Below are positions 34,995 to 47,462 of a stretch of 64,000 bases of DNA, piece by piece. The translations under genes were made by a program, and so were the position numbers. The notes beneath the pieces are model-generated. The model was not told where the DNA came from. It did not search any database and worked only from the letters and a program-made list of their open reading frames with translations. Numbering within the stretch: the stretch's first letter is position 1; each line of letters opens with the position of its first letter. Source of the stretch: Rhizophagus irregularis (Eukaryota > Glomeromycota > Glomeromycetes > Glomerales > Glomeraceae); contig NC_089431.1 of NCBI RefSeq assembly GCF_026210795.1, forward strand, positions 1,922,001-1,986,000, read 5' to 3'.

Positions 34995-35080
34995 TTAACG
35001 TACGAACTAGCCGGAGTTAACGTTAACACTATCACGTGCAAGTGCATAACTCCTAAAACTCGGGCCAGTTCGTACGTTAA
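34995..35080. mobile_element. 86 bp mini-element with inverted ends
   Basis: The ends are inverted copies: TTAACGTACGAACTAGCC at the left, GGCCAGTTCGTACGTTAA at the right. The middle contains 'cacgtgcaagtgcataactc'. A second, diverged copy in the opposite orientation lies at 59604-59693. It is too small to encode anything, so it would be a MITE moved by a transposase elsewhere. No clear target duplication is seen. Confidence 0.62.
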
Positions 35081-38000
35081 TATCGTACACCCCCACTGTA
35101 CGCCCCCTCCTACGAAACCATAATACCAGCCGAGCATATCACCAAAATTACTATAATTCTGGTAAGGAGTTTATCGGAAACTAAACATTGTAACAGTTCC
35201 GAAGCAACCGAAGACAAAATCAACTAAAAAACGGTATCTAGATAATAAAGTGACAATAAGTGGAATCAAAATAGCAAGAATAAATTCATTATTAAATGAA
35301 ATCATTTGAATACATAACATGGTAAATTCCTAAAGATGATGAATTATACTTTACACCAGCTGTCTCATTATATGACATGTTCCAATTACATTTACATAAT
35401 ATTCTAACGATACTTCTTCTTTATCCACTAATTCATAGCATTTAGCTAAACTCAAGTTGAATTTTGAGTTTACAAATTTCAAAAGCTTAAAATTTTCAAC
35501 ACCATTTCCTAATTACAATATACTGTATTTATTTTTTTGTGTTGCTTACCAATAAATAGTTTGTACCAAATCTTTTGCAGTTTCCTTATTAATTTTGGGT
35601 TATATCTCAAGATTATTTTAAGGCTGCAAAAAATGACAATAAAATTGCGCTTTATATAATTGAAGTTAGAGCATTTGATAAATCTGTCAAGGACTAAATT
35701 ACATTTTAAGAAAATTTAAAAAGCTGTACAAAATCGAAGTAATTTATTTGTGCCTAAAAATTTAATTACATTGTCAACCGTTTGGAAAACGGTTAAATAT
35801 TTACAGAACACAAAAAAATAAAATAAAATAAAATCGTTTAATTTTTGGTACGTTTTTTGTTTGTCACTGATGTCACTGATTTCTTTCATAGAAGAAAGTA
35901 CAACTAAGCCAAATAACTGAACGAGAAAAAGTGAGTACCGTGATACAAAAGTGTTAAACGCAGGAGTGATTACAAAAATTTCGCTTTGTCTAAACTAAAA
36001 AGTATACAGGGTAGTCGATCCCACAGAGGATTCAATATTTATCGAATTTCTCGCGCGAATTCTAAATGTGCGTGAGATCACGTGAAATTTGAAAGTATGT
36101 ACATCAGCACGTGAAATGCATAATGAAGGTCTAGACACTGTCTAGACTGTCTAGACAATTTTTCTTGGCTGAAAAATGAAAATAAAGTTTCGTCCTTCAT
36201 AATTTATCTTTCTAATGAGATCCTATTAGGGAAATAATTTATTGTTATTGATTCGACAAAAAAAGGAAGTTATAAAAAAGGTATCAGTTTTTTTGATAGA
36301 TAATATTTCGGGATGTATCCTTCTCTTAAGAATAAAAAATTATTACGTTTTAGCATACGGAAAATGTCGGAATTCTTGGAAACTCATGTAAGGTCTTATG
36401 ACATGTAAAATCCAAAAATGAAATAATAATGAATAATGACTCATTTCAATGACGACTTTGTGTTTGTAAACAGTTACTTCTATTAGAGAATTTATCTAAT
36501 TTATCTATCTATTTTCTAGAATCTATAACATTTACTCCTTTTCTTACTTTTATCTTTATTCGCCCTTTCTCATTACCCTTCACTTGCATATTATGGTCAA
36601 TTAATCGTATAATGTTGATACTAGATAGTCAAATGTTCGTCCAATCTTTTAAATGATTATAATCAGCCTCATTTTAACATTAAATAATAATTATTAAAGT
36701 TGTAGCTTCATTCATTCTAGCATATACATTCGATCGTTAAATCAATTTAGCAACCACTTAATCCGAGAAGAATTAGTCGAAACTTTCATATATTTCTATT
36801 TTTAACCATGAAAAGGAAACATGAATAAACGACTTTCCTGATATCTATCTTTACAATAAATCGGTTACCTCTCTATCATTGGTTGACTGGCTGATTTTAC
36901 TATTTGTTTATTCATCAAGATTATGAACCAGTGAAACACGCAAGAATCAAGAATGGTAAACATATTTTCTCTTTCAACTATTATTTGATTGCATTTTTTT
37001 CAAGCCAATATAACTCTAACGCTAAGATCTTTCTATATAGTTAGATGGGAGTTTCAAATATCGGACTTCTGAAGATACAAATATTTTATAATAATTGTAA
37101 ATATGAGAAGGTAATATCAAAAAAAAAAGCAAATAATCAAAAATTATGAAGATAATTTACTCATAAAAATTGTTTCTTTATTCTTTACAATAAAATATTT
37201 AGTTAATTAACAACATTGGTCGTAATAATTTCAGGAAAATATACGAAAGTCAGTAAGAAACCGATTTTTTGGGGGGAATATACTGTATATATATACTGTA
37301 TTTTTTTCAGTACGAGATAGATCAATCGATCGATTATCAAAGATTATCAACTATCAAGCAATAACTGAAATACTTCATCTCCTCTCCTCGCCAATAGACT
37401 TGTATATATTATTCAATAAATAAAACAATATGTAAATCTCCAATCAAATAGGAGCGGTTTGTGGGGTTGAGTTTTTGTTTAAATGATGTAGATTGCATGT
37501 TCTTTTAATAAGTTTCCCCCAAAAAAAATAAAAAAATCAAGTATAATTTATCTTACAGTTACACGGCACAAGATTTTTTGAATAAAAAACCATTATTAGA
37601 ATATACATTCGGAAAAATAAGACATGCTCAGTATATAAACGGATAAGTTGTATATCTATATCTCCCTGAAATAAATTGTCTATAAACATCTAGTTGAATT
37701 AAATTGTTTTCGAGCATCTCGTTAAGATCGACATTGCATTGGTAACTGCCAACTGGTAACTTATTTATCAAGAGTCATTTACAGTCAAAACTACTGGTCT
37801 TATTTACGTATATCATTTTAATTTATTTAATTTATGAGTCAATGCAAAAGTTGAGAAACTTCAACAGGGTCACATACAGTAAGAGTAATCTTTAAATAAT
37901 TAGAAAATGTATTATTATTCGGAAATTTTTTATTTAACATTTAAGGGGAAGTCATACAAATTTGAAAGATTAGATTATCGATAATTTATTGTATTTGCAA

Positions 38001-38145
38001 ATATGAAAGTGATTATGTTACAATGTTTTAAATCTCCCACACTCCCCACACAATTTCGCAAAAAAAGTAATTATTGCGTGATCAATATAATCAAAATATA
38101 TATACCCGCTTTTTCCCACCTTTTTCCCTTTCCCTTTTCCAAATT
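35081..38145. other. Intergenic, no gene seen
   Basis: About 3 kb of AT-rich DNA. It contains three tightly spaced GTCTAGAC palindromes at 36129-36156 and several TACTGTA words (for example 37278-37298). No coding frame is supported. Confidence 0.5.
36129..36156. repeat. Three clustered GTCTAGAC palindromes
   Basis: The 8 bp palindrome GTCTAGAC occurs three times within 28 bases ('ggtctagacactgtctagac' and onward). It may be a binding site cluster or a slippage product. Confidence 0.7.
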
Positions 38146-38649
38146 TCATCCTAAATTTAAAATTTCTAAATATTCTTCAACTTGACTTTTCAAATCATTG
38201 AGACTATTAATAGTGCCGAAGCTTGAATCACCCTTAAAAATATTTGCTAACCCCATCTCGGGGTCGTAATAACTTGGATAGTCGCATTGGAAAGATGAAT
38301 TATACAAATTTTGCGCGATCAACGAAACTACTGCGTCATCAATTTCAGCTCCGCAGTCTTGGGGGTTACCATTCGAAGTAGAATCTTCAGGCGAAACATG
38401 CGAAACAGGCAAAGCAGAACCCGTAGAAGATAAATCTGCTGAAACAGAACCCGTAGGTGGAGTAGAACTTGCGGGCGGAGTTGTAGGTGAAGTAGAACCA
38501 GATGCCGAAATTGGTCCTGGATTAATAATAGGCGTTTCTGTAATTACAAAAGGTATGTCATTGTTAGTTTGCTAAGTTTTGTTTTATAATAGAAAGAAGT
38601 CTCGTTTTTCGTCAGTTAAGATTAGACCATCACCTTCTTTATCGCTCAT
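38146..38649 (-). CDS. Small Ser/Thr/Pro-rich protein
   Basis: Two exons (38634-38649 and 38146-38537) give 135 residues in a closed frame. The first exon encodes only MSDKE plus one base; the donor GTGATG and the acceptor TTACAG fit. The start lies in the only upstream ATG context that opens the frame. The N-terminal third is Ser/Thr/Pro-rich (ASGSTSPTTPPASSTPPTGS), followed by an acidic, folded-looking C-terminus (EIDDAVVSLIAQNLYNSS, then NSLNDLKSQVEEYLEILNLG, which could form an amphipathic helix). No domain is recognised. It could be a small regulatory or transcription-related protein, but that is a guess. Confidence 0.6.
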
Positions 38650-40480
38650 TATGTTAACGTTCTTTGTATTAAGATATTTAAAAGTAGCTGAGAATAGGAT
38701 AAGATAAGCAAAAATATTTCAAAGAAATTTTTTTTCTTCAATATTAAAAATTTACTGTTTTTTATTGAAAAAAAATAAATAATAAAAATTCAGCAATTTA
38801 TATAGTTTTTTATGAATGAGGGTTATGATTGATTTATATTTATATATTTATTAGAGTGAATCCAATTTTGTTGTACCAATTTTGATCACCAACAAAAGTT
38901 TCGATTTTTGCTTCTTAACTAATTGATAACACTTTTTTCACATTATAACACTGAACTATTGAATAATATATAAAGTTAATCACAAAGAGAATTCGAAGAT
39001 GAGCGCTGGCAATGATTGTGAAGGTACAGTTTATTGATACTGCTTATTCATCGGAAAACGTTCCGAGTCATCTGATTAATGATTCTGATAAGATAAGTGT
39101 TCTTAAAGAAAATGGTTTTAAACGGAGAAAAAATTCCTTTAATAAAAAAATTTTATTTTATACCTGTGGAATATAGGGCTGATAATTTGATGAAACTTTA
39201 TCATGTACGGGTGATTTAAAAAAAATTTTTTTTTTTATCTCGTGAAAGAAGATTCAAAACAATATAAATTTTTTTTTTGAATTGTAAAAAAAAATTTAAA
39301 AATAAAGTGATTATATCACTATTTTCTCGGAAGAAATTGATTTTAGTTATTCAAATATCAAATGTTTTGATTAAAGGTCCTATGATCAATATATTTGTTT
39401 CAAATAAGCAATATTTTTTTTTTATTATCAATTTACTCATATCAGATATGACTAAATTATAAATTTAAAGCATTTTTAGTTTTACCGAAAGGTCATTTGA
39501 TCAATTTTCTTGCATAAATGTATTCAATTTTTCTCCGTTATCGCTCTTAACTAAATATTGTATAAATGCACATGTGATATTCGGGACGAAAACATTTATT
39601 AAATTACTAATTAATCGTAATAATCTTATCCGATAAGATAAGATAAGAAATTTAGTATGTACAACACATTTAGCATTTAGCAGGCTTACATATTATAGTT
39701 TTCGCAGATCGGTAGTAGTTTGGTGATTTTTAACAATAACCGACGTTATGTTCAAATTCACTCAATAAGCTATTTAGTTAACATGTATTTTACCTATACT
39801 GTATGTGATTAATACACCAAAAAATATCAAAATCATAAACAGCATGATCTATTTAAATTTTAAAAAAATTGCCGTTTTAAAATATTTAAAGTATTATATA
39901 CTAATTAATATATTTCATCATTATTAAAATTCTTCAATTTTACAGAAGATTTATTTAAAAATTTAGTTTTGAAAACTTCATATATTTTTTTAAAGAAATA
40001 TTAACACATTTTTAAATCTTTGAAAAAACAAATATAATTACTTTGCAATAGCTTTTAAAAATAGTTATTAATCAAAAGAAAAATAATAATAAATATAATA
40101 TTTATAGGAATCTTTTAGATTCTTAAAATATTTTTATGATAGTAAAATAATTAATAAAAAAACACAGATTTAATGGTAACTATTGGAAATTATTCTGGTA
40201 AATTAAAAGTTTTTTTAGTAAAAAAAATCTTTTAGTTTTAATAAACAATCTTATATATAATAATATCTATTTATTTATTTTTTTTAAAAAAAAATTACTC
40301 TCAAAAAGGAGCGGTGGTGAAATAGAGAGAGTCGGCAATGAAAAAGCAATGGGTTCAAGGGTATTTTGAAAAAGAGAGGGAGTAATAACATAGACACCAT
40401 GTATTACAAGTTATGTCCTAAAGACCCAAACCTTTGTATTTATTTTTCACATGTATTAATAAAGTCAGTTTTATCACGTA
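38650..40480. other. Intergenic, no gene seen
   Basis: AT-rich DNA upstream of the small minus-strand gene. There is no supported coding frame; 39277-39462 is A/T-biased and unconvincing. Confidence 0.5.
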
Positions 40481-40539
40481 ACATTGAATAATTCTTTTGT
40501 ATATGAAAATATTGATCATTAAACTTAAGGCTAAGAAAA

Positions 40540-41000
40540 CCAATGAGAAAACTAGGCTTGCTGAGCTTGAGGCTAGAATTTTAAAACTAGAGCAGGACCA
40601 GGTAGAAAGAGAACCTAAGAAAAATTAAGCAAATTCCAGACTAGATGCATCCAAATAGCTAAGGAAATTCTTAATGAGAAACTTATAATCGAATATCACC
40701 CTTCTTTCTTGGACAGATTAGAGTTTGATGCCTTCTTCCAAAAATATCGAATTGCATTGGAGGTGCAAGAGGCTTAGCATCAGCTTTTATAGCATAAGGA
40801 TGTTAAAAAACTTGTTAATTGTAATCGGTAAAAATAATGTATATGTCAAGATAATGGAATTTTCCTTCTTGAAGTATGGTACAATGAAAAACTGGAAATT
40901 GTTATTCCAGAAAGAATACAAAAAATTAAGGAGTTACATTGATCAAGCATTCAAAAGTTTTAATCAAACTCTACGTTCAAATTTTGATTGATGTAGTTTA
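40540..41000 (+). pseudogene. Relic with coiled coil and LLEVW-type fragment
   Basis: Broken reading frames carry RLAELEARILKLEQDQVERE (coiled coil) and, further on, sequence matching the 'ttccttcttga(a/g)gtatggta' and 'attaaggagtta' blocks of 20560-20670. The two elements in the same order suggest an old copy of the family also seen near 20.5-22.5 kb. Many stops are present; no function remains. Confidence 0.45.
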
Positions 41001-42959
41001 TGTCACATCACAATCCTTTCTTGAAAAACTCATAAATATGTCAGAAGTACAGTTTCTCCAGTTTCAGTTTCCTCATTATATAGAAGAATAACTAAAAAGA
41101 GCAAGTAAAAATTTTAAGTCTTCCATAAATTGGACAAAATACAAAAAGTGAATAAAAGCCAGGAAGCCATTCAAGAATACGATGAATTATTGTCCATAAA
41201 TCAGACAGATCAAAAACTCAAAAATAGATGGATCTTTTTACAAAAAATCAGTTGATAATTAGTCTTAATATTAATGAAGAAATTAAGGAATTTAAATTTG
41301 ATAAGGCATGTGGCAAAATGAACTAGTTGGACCAAAAATTAGCTCTTTTTTTTAAAAAAAAAAAATTAGTAATATGAAAAAATTAGCTCTTACAATATTG
41401 TACCTAAAGAATTATATATATATATAATAATCTTGCCAAATAATCATTTTCTAATATTACGAAAAGGTGGTTTAGATATCTAGTTTATTTCTATGATCAT
41501 AATTTTTATTCAATTCTCAATATATTCTTTACAAATAAAATCTTTGAAGATCATAATTAATATTTTTTTATTATACAGTATGAAATGCAATATGTAATTT
41601 TTTTATGCAAATAATAAATCAAAAACGCGTTTTTTATATAACTATACAGTATATTTTTTTGTGTGATGTAGCAAATATGGGATTGTAATCAATTTCCAGA
41701 ATGAAATCATCTTTACGCAATAAATCTATTTAATAATTTTAGACCCATTATAAAATATATATACATGGTAAAGGAGGCTCTCCTAATTAATGATTCTTTT
41801 ATCCAAAATCTAAGCAACCTTATCTCTATATCAAAATCAAATCTGAAAATTTTGGATACTCTTCTTCAATTCAAGGTTGGAAATTGTACTAGCATAGTAC
41901 TGTACTTACTAAAATTTGAGAATTAGTACATAGTATATGTGATGTTATATTATTTTTTTTATATTAAGTACAAACTATACAAATCATGTGAATTTAAATT
42001 TTTATTAAATAAAATTCTTTATTAACTTTATTTATTATTACCAAAAAGGACAAGACAAATTATCTTTAAATATAATATTTAATTTCCATTTTACATCATT
42101 ATTTTGTGCTGGATGATCAATATCCTCGACATTTATATCATATAAGTTAAGATCATTATCATTATCTATTTATAAACATTAGTCAATTTGATTTTGAAAT
42201 TATCCTTCTATATCAACATCTTTATTATCAGTATCTTTATCATTTTCTTTAGCTTTTACATGATTTATTCCATCTATTATCACTTACTAATCTTCAAATC
42301 AAATATGGTGCATAACACCAGGACTCTGAAAAATACATAAAAAGGTCACATTTGAGTTTGCTTAAAAAGAACCAAAATTTTCATGAAAATCTTGCCTTTT
42401 TTAGATAGTGCCGGCTTAAATTTTATTGTCCGTTTTGATACTGGTCAGCATTATCATAATTCTGGTCCTAAAAAGTTGCTTATTTTAGGCCAAAATCTTG
42501 CTAATCATTTATGACCTCCATATGTATTTTTTGGGGTCCTATGACACCTATACTTATCAAAAATATTGCATAGTTCCTAATTGTATCTAGTTTTTCAATT
42601 TATATTTTATTAAAAGATTAAACCAATTTTTATATAATTTAAGTTGTTCTCTTTTAAAAAATTAGTTTACAATTTTAGATTAGCTTAATTATTAAAAAAG
42701 TTATCAGAAGTCAAAAATAAGACATATTATTATAAATTAAGCAAATTCGGACTAATTTTGCAGAGGTAATTACAGGGGTAATTTTATAGATTGACCAATA
42801 AAATAAGAGATCTTTTATTACGTGATAACAATTTATCAGGTTAAACATTGTTTAAAAATTTTTTAAAAAAAACAAAAAATACCATCTTTGTCTAAACAGA
42901 AAAAAAATTAAAAGAGCGGTTACGTACAATAAATGGCCAATATGATATTAAAGAAAAGT
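41001..42959. other. Relic-rich non-coding DNA
   Basis: No gene is supported. A partial copy of the hAT-like MITE end lies at about 41872-41945 ('ggttggaaattgtactagc...'). Near 42460 and 42530 are pieces ('ataattctggtcc', 'ttggggtcctatg') that recur elsewhere in the right half of the window, indicating old repeats. Confidence 0.45.
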
Positions 42960-44810
42960 ATAAAAATAATCATAAATTAATGCTAGTTAATAATAATAAC
43001 ACAAAAAAATATCACGAAAAGAATAATTATAATAAAATTGCTGATGTATTCAATCCTCTTTACAATAATCCTGACTTTAATAATATTTCAGGTTTGGGTG
43101 ATGATGGTAATAATGCATTAGTTAGTGATTTCTTTAATAAAACTGAGGATTAGAGCGATGATAATAATAGTGGATGAGATAATCCAAAAGATGTAAAAGA
43201 TGAAACAAAAGAATTTGATTTAGTATAGCAAGATAATAATCAATTAGAAAAAATAAAATGAGGACCATATAAAATAAGCAAAATACAAAATCAACCTATT
43301 ATGATAAATATGATCCAAATGGTTCATTAACTAAAGTAACAGTTAGTACAAAAAAAATTACAAATTTCTTTAAAAAAAGTAATGCTTAGGATACCAATCA
43401 ATTATCTAATTTAAACACATTAGAAGATGCTTCAAGTAGTTTGGAAAGTGATATCATTAATCCATATCTTATCAAATGACTGAAAAAATAAAAGAATTAA
43501 AAGAACAATTAGAAAAACAACACAGTTAGTTAACAGTTACAGAATACAATTATAAAAGAGCAATATTTGAATATCTTACCCTATTAAACAGTAATAATGG
43601 GCATGAACAAATGAATATCAGTTTAGAGGTTATCCAAAAAATCTTTATTAATGGTGGTATATGAAAAGTATGAAAAATTCAAACCCTTATAAGATATTGG
43701 TTAATAAACAATGACCTTTTAGCATCTAGATGTGAAAAACATCAAAAAACAGTTAGAGTGATTAATGATGAAGATGTTGTAGAAAGATGTCATGTTTGGA
43801 TCTAAAAACAAAACTTAAAAATTTTGTTGAGGATGAATTATTTCTTACTATTGGAATTGCTAAAAAAAAGACTATTAGTATAAAGACTGCAATAAGATGT
43901 AAGTGATTTTAAAAATAATATGCAATTATTATCATATATAATATTAATTTTAATAATTATATTTATTGTAAAAAAAAAAAGGCTTAGAGTTGCTTGGTTA
44001 TTCATTTCAGCAATATCATCATGGAATATATTATAATGGATATGAAAGGAAAGATATGCTGCAATATCAAAAGGAATTACTAGAAAAAATATTTGATCAT
44101 GAAAATTACATGTCCAAATATGAAGGTGAATTTATAGATCAAATATGCCCTAATTTACCTGAAAGAGGGAAAAAAAGAGTTCTTGTAGTTCATGATGAAT
44201 GTATTTTCTATTCAAATGATAGAAAATGTGAATTGTGATCTAAAGATGGTGAGATGCCATTTCAGAAAAAAGGAAATGGAAGATCTATTATGATCAGTAA
44301 ATTTTTAACTGAAATTGATGGATGTCTACGTTTGCAGTAAACTGATATAGAAAAACATCCTTATGTACCTGAAGAAACATGATGTTACTTAAAATCTGGC
44401 ATAAATCAAGAGGGTTATTAGACAGCAGAACATCTTCTTGAACAAATTGAATATAAAGCAATTCCTATTTTTGAAGTCCTGTATTTAGACTGTGTGGCTA
44501 TATTCGTATTTAATAACAGTTCCAATCATGCTGCTTTTAGTAAGGATGTTTTAGTTGCAAGTTGAATAAATTTAAATCCAGGTGAAAAGCAACTATTTAT
44601 GCAAAATACTTTCTTTGGACTAAATAATTAACTATAATCAATAGTATTTCCAATAATATATTATGGCTAAAAACTCTGTGGTAAGCCAAAGGGAATTAAG
44701 TAAGTATAAAGTATTAATAAAGCGTAGAAAATGGCCACCTGGAAGATTAGTATTGGAATGCAATAAATGTAAAGAAAAAGTTTCTTTCTGCCTCCTTTTT
44801 TGAAAGTAAT
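42960..44810 (+). mobile_element. Dead DDE-type DNA transposon
   Basis: The decayed frame carries an N-terminal segment (ITNFFKKS), a middle part (TVTEYNYKRAIFEYLTLL), then an open stretch 43990-44238 with LELLGYSFQQYHHGIYYNGY and RVLVVHDECIFYSND, where the Asp fits the first catalytic residue. Later blocks are KGNGRSIMISKFLTEIDG, IEYKAIPIFEVLYLD, VAIFVFNNSSNHAAF and GKPKGIK, in the order expected for a fungal DDE transposase. The second catalytic block, normally FDNSxxH, reads FNNSSNH (Asn at 44512-44514). Stops include 44236, 44338, 44380 and 44419; all fit C-to-T or G-to-A changes. Ends were not found. The superfamily is uncertain. Confidence 0.65.
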
Positions 44811-44869
44811 ATAAGTTTTGTTTTGAAACTTACATATTTTTTTTAAATTTATTTTTTTTAATTCTTTTT

Positions 44870-45375
44870 TTTTTTAATTTAAAAAATGACTTAACGTTTC
44901 TTTTTGTTATTTTTTTGTAAGATGTATACTAGAAGGTCACTGGCTTGAATACTACAAAACTGGACTTTAAGATAATGAAAAATGGGATAAGAGGAGATTT
45001 TTTGCTATTTTTAATTTAAGAAATAAACTAACGTTACTTTTCATTATTTTTTTTTATAGGATGAAGGATGTCAGGACGCTGGCTTGAATACTATAAAACT
45101 GGACTTTAAGGTAGTGAAAATGGAAAAGGGGGGAATTTTTACTATTTTTAATTTAAGAAATGAACTAACGTTTCTTTTTATTATTTTTTTTTATAGGATG
45201 GAGAATACCAACTTGAATACTACAAAACTGGACTTTAAGGTAGTGAGAAATGGAAAAAAAGAGGATTTTTGTTATTTTTAATTGAAGAAATAAACTAACG
45301 TTTCTTTTCATTATTTTTTTTTGTGATGGATGGATGTTCAAGCAATAATACTACGAAACTGATTTTAAGGTATAA
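44870..45375 (+). repeat. Tandem exon-like modules, array 1
   Basis: Four copies of a roughly 120-150 bp unit. Each has a T-rich tract ending TATAG (or AAG/GTG in the edge copies), a body such as 45060-45110 (51 nt) or 45197-45239 (43 nt) containing 'tgaatactacaaaactggac' and 'tttaag', then GTAGTG or a similar donor, then 'gaaataaactaacgtttctt'. The unit thus looks like an exon with its flanking intron halves. Confidence 0.75.
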
Positions 45376-45459
45376 AGGGGACAAAGGAAGGGGACTTTGC
45401 AAAGAGGAACTAAGATTTATACAAATCTTAGTTTTATTTTTTTTTTATTATTTTGGAAC

Positions 45460-47460
45460 GGTTACTAATAACCATTCTTTTTTTATTTAGGTTCAGGTGG
45501 GTTTCTGAGTTCCAAAGAATGGAAGACTAAAGATTCATAAGTATGAACCTTTTTTTTATTTTTTATTTTTATGGAATGATTTACTAACTGTTCCTTTTTT
45601 TATAGGTTTGGTGAGCTTCTGATAAACAGGAACTAATATTCATAAAAATCTTAGTATTTTTTTTTATTTTATAGAACGGTTTACTAACTATTCCTTTTTT
45701 TTATAGGTTCAGATGAACGGGAAACTAAAATTCGTAAGAATCTTCATTTTTATTTATTTTTTTTTATTATTATGGAACGATTTACTAACCGTTCCTTTCT
45801 TTTTTTATAGGTTCAGTGGACTTCTGACGAACGGGAAACTAAAATTTGTAAGAATCTTAGTTTTTATTTATTTTTTTTTTATTATTATGAAATGGTTTAC
45901 TAACCATTTCTTTCTATTTTTTATAGGTTCAGTAGGCTTCTGATAAATGGGAAACCAAGATTCATAAAAATTTTAGTTTTATTTATTTTTTTTTATTATT
46001 ATGGAACGGTTTACTAACCATTTCTTTCTTTCTTTTATAGTGTTAAAATAGAAATGTGGCGCAGTAATTTTATGTAGATCAATTTTGTAGATCATTTCAT
46101 AGATCCCTTGATTTTTTTGATTTTTTTGATTTATTTGATAAATCTGATAAATTTGATAAGTTTGATATATTTGATTTATTTATTTTATTTTATTTATTTA
46201 TTTTATTTTATTTATTTTATTTGTTTGATATATTTATTTTATTTTATTTATTTATTTTATTTTATTTATTTATTATATTTGATTTATTTATTTTATCAAA
46301 TATTCTTGATTTTTATTTTATTATAAATAGTGATAGGATTTTACCAAGTAGAAGGGGAAGGTCAGTTAGTTAGTTAAGAATTGTATTGTAGTTTTCAAGT
46401 TATACGAAAAGAGTATTATTCCTAGTAGTATAATTTAAAATAATTAATTTCGCAACAAAGAGATTATCTATATTTTTTATTATATTTAAAATCTTACATT
46501 ATTTTAATAAAAACCTATTTTCTTTAACTGAACATCTAACGTTATTTCACGTGATTATTTGTGATCAACTTAAGACTCTCCTAGTTAAACTCCAGTTAAC
46601 CTGTTAAAGCGTTAAAGTTTTTCAGTCGACTTTAATCGTTAACAGGATAACAATAGGTTTGGTAGGCTTTTGATAAACGGGAAACTATGATTCATAAGAA
46701 TATTGGTTTTTATTTATTTATTTTATTATTATAGAATGGTTTACTAACCGTTTCTTTCTTTTTTTTATAGGTTCAGTATCTTGGAAGGGCTTCCGAAGAA
46801 TGGAAAAACCTAAAGATTTGTAAGTATGAGTATAAATCTTTTAGGTTTTATTTATTTTTTTAATATTATGAACAGTTACTAATAACCTTTCTTTTTCTTT
46901 TATTTTTTATAGGTACAGGTGGTTTTCTAAAGAACAAAAAACAATAAACTGAGGTTCGTAAGTATTTTACTATAAACTTTATATTTTTTTAATATTATGA
47001 ACAGTTTATTAACCATTCTTTCTTTTTTTTTAAAGAATCAGATAAATTTCTGAAGATTGGAAAATGGAGAACTAAGGTTTGTTATAAACCTTAAATTTTT
47101 TTTTTAATATTACGAATAGTTACTAACTGTTCTTTTTCTTTTATTTTTTAATAGTTTAAGTGGTCTTCTGAAGAACAGAAAACGGAAAACTAAGGTTTGT
47201 AAGTATTATATTATAAACCTTAGATTTATTTTTTTTAATATTATGAACAGTTCTAACCGTTCTTTTTATTTTATTTTTTAGGTTTCGGGTAGACCTCCAA
47301 TCTTCAGATAAAGTGGAACTAAGATTTGTAAGTACGAATCTTAGTTTATTTATTATTTTTTTTTTAAATATTATAGAACAGTTACTAACTGTTCTTTTTC
47401 TTTTTTTTAGGTCTTGGGTGGATTTCTGAAGAATGAAAAAAGAAGATCAAGATTTATAAG
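45460..47460 (+). repeat. Tandem exon-like modules, array 2
   Basis: About twelve copies of a 110-130 bp unit, interrupted by an LTR at 46041-46652. The consensus is a T-rich tract and TATAG, then a body like 'gttcagtgggcttctga' + 'gaacgggaaactaagattt', then GTAAG(T), then 'gaatcttag', poly-T, 'attatggaacggtttactaacc'. Well-formed bodies are 46771-46819 (49 nt), 46913-46957 (45), 47155-47198 (44) and 47282-47327 (46). Sequence before and after the donor is complementary, so the donor lies in a hairpin loop. No long protein frame is seen through the joined bodies. Confidence 0.78.
46041..46652. mobile_element. Solo LTR
   Basis: The element starts TGTTAAAATAG and ends GGATAACA, giving TGTTA...TAACA ends. 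It is flanked by the direct repeat ATAG (46037-46040 and 46653-46656), and removing it restores the TTTTATAGGTTTGG junction of the surrounding module. No internal coding region is present, so it is a solo LTR of an LTR retrotransposon left by recombination. It contains a long T/A-rich TTGAT/TTATT microsatellite. Its age is moderate, since the target duplication is still exact. Confidence 0.72.
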
Positions 47461-47462
47461 TA

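Noticed and set aside
34946-35137. Open frame across the GC-richer block near 35.0 kb
   Set aside because: It is produced by the inverted-repeat mini-element and its flank, not by a gene.
46108-46326. Long hydrophobic open frame rich in Ile, Leu and Tyr
   Set aside because: It is a TTGAT/TTATT microsatellite inside the solo LTR.
44870-47460. CRISPR-like array
   Set aside because: Units vary in length, the bodies are not unique spacers, and the organism is a eukaryote; the units are tandem exon-like modules.
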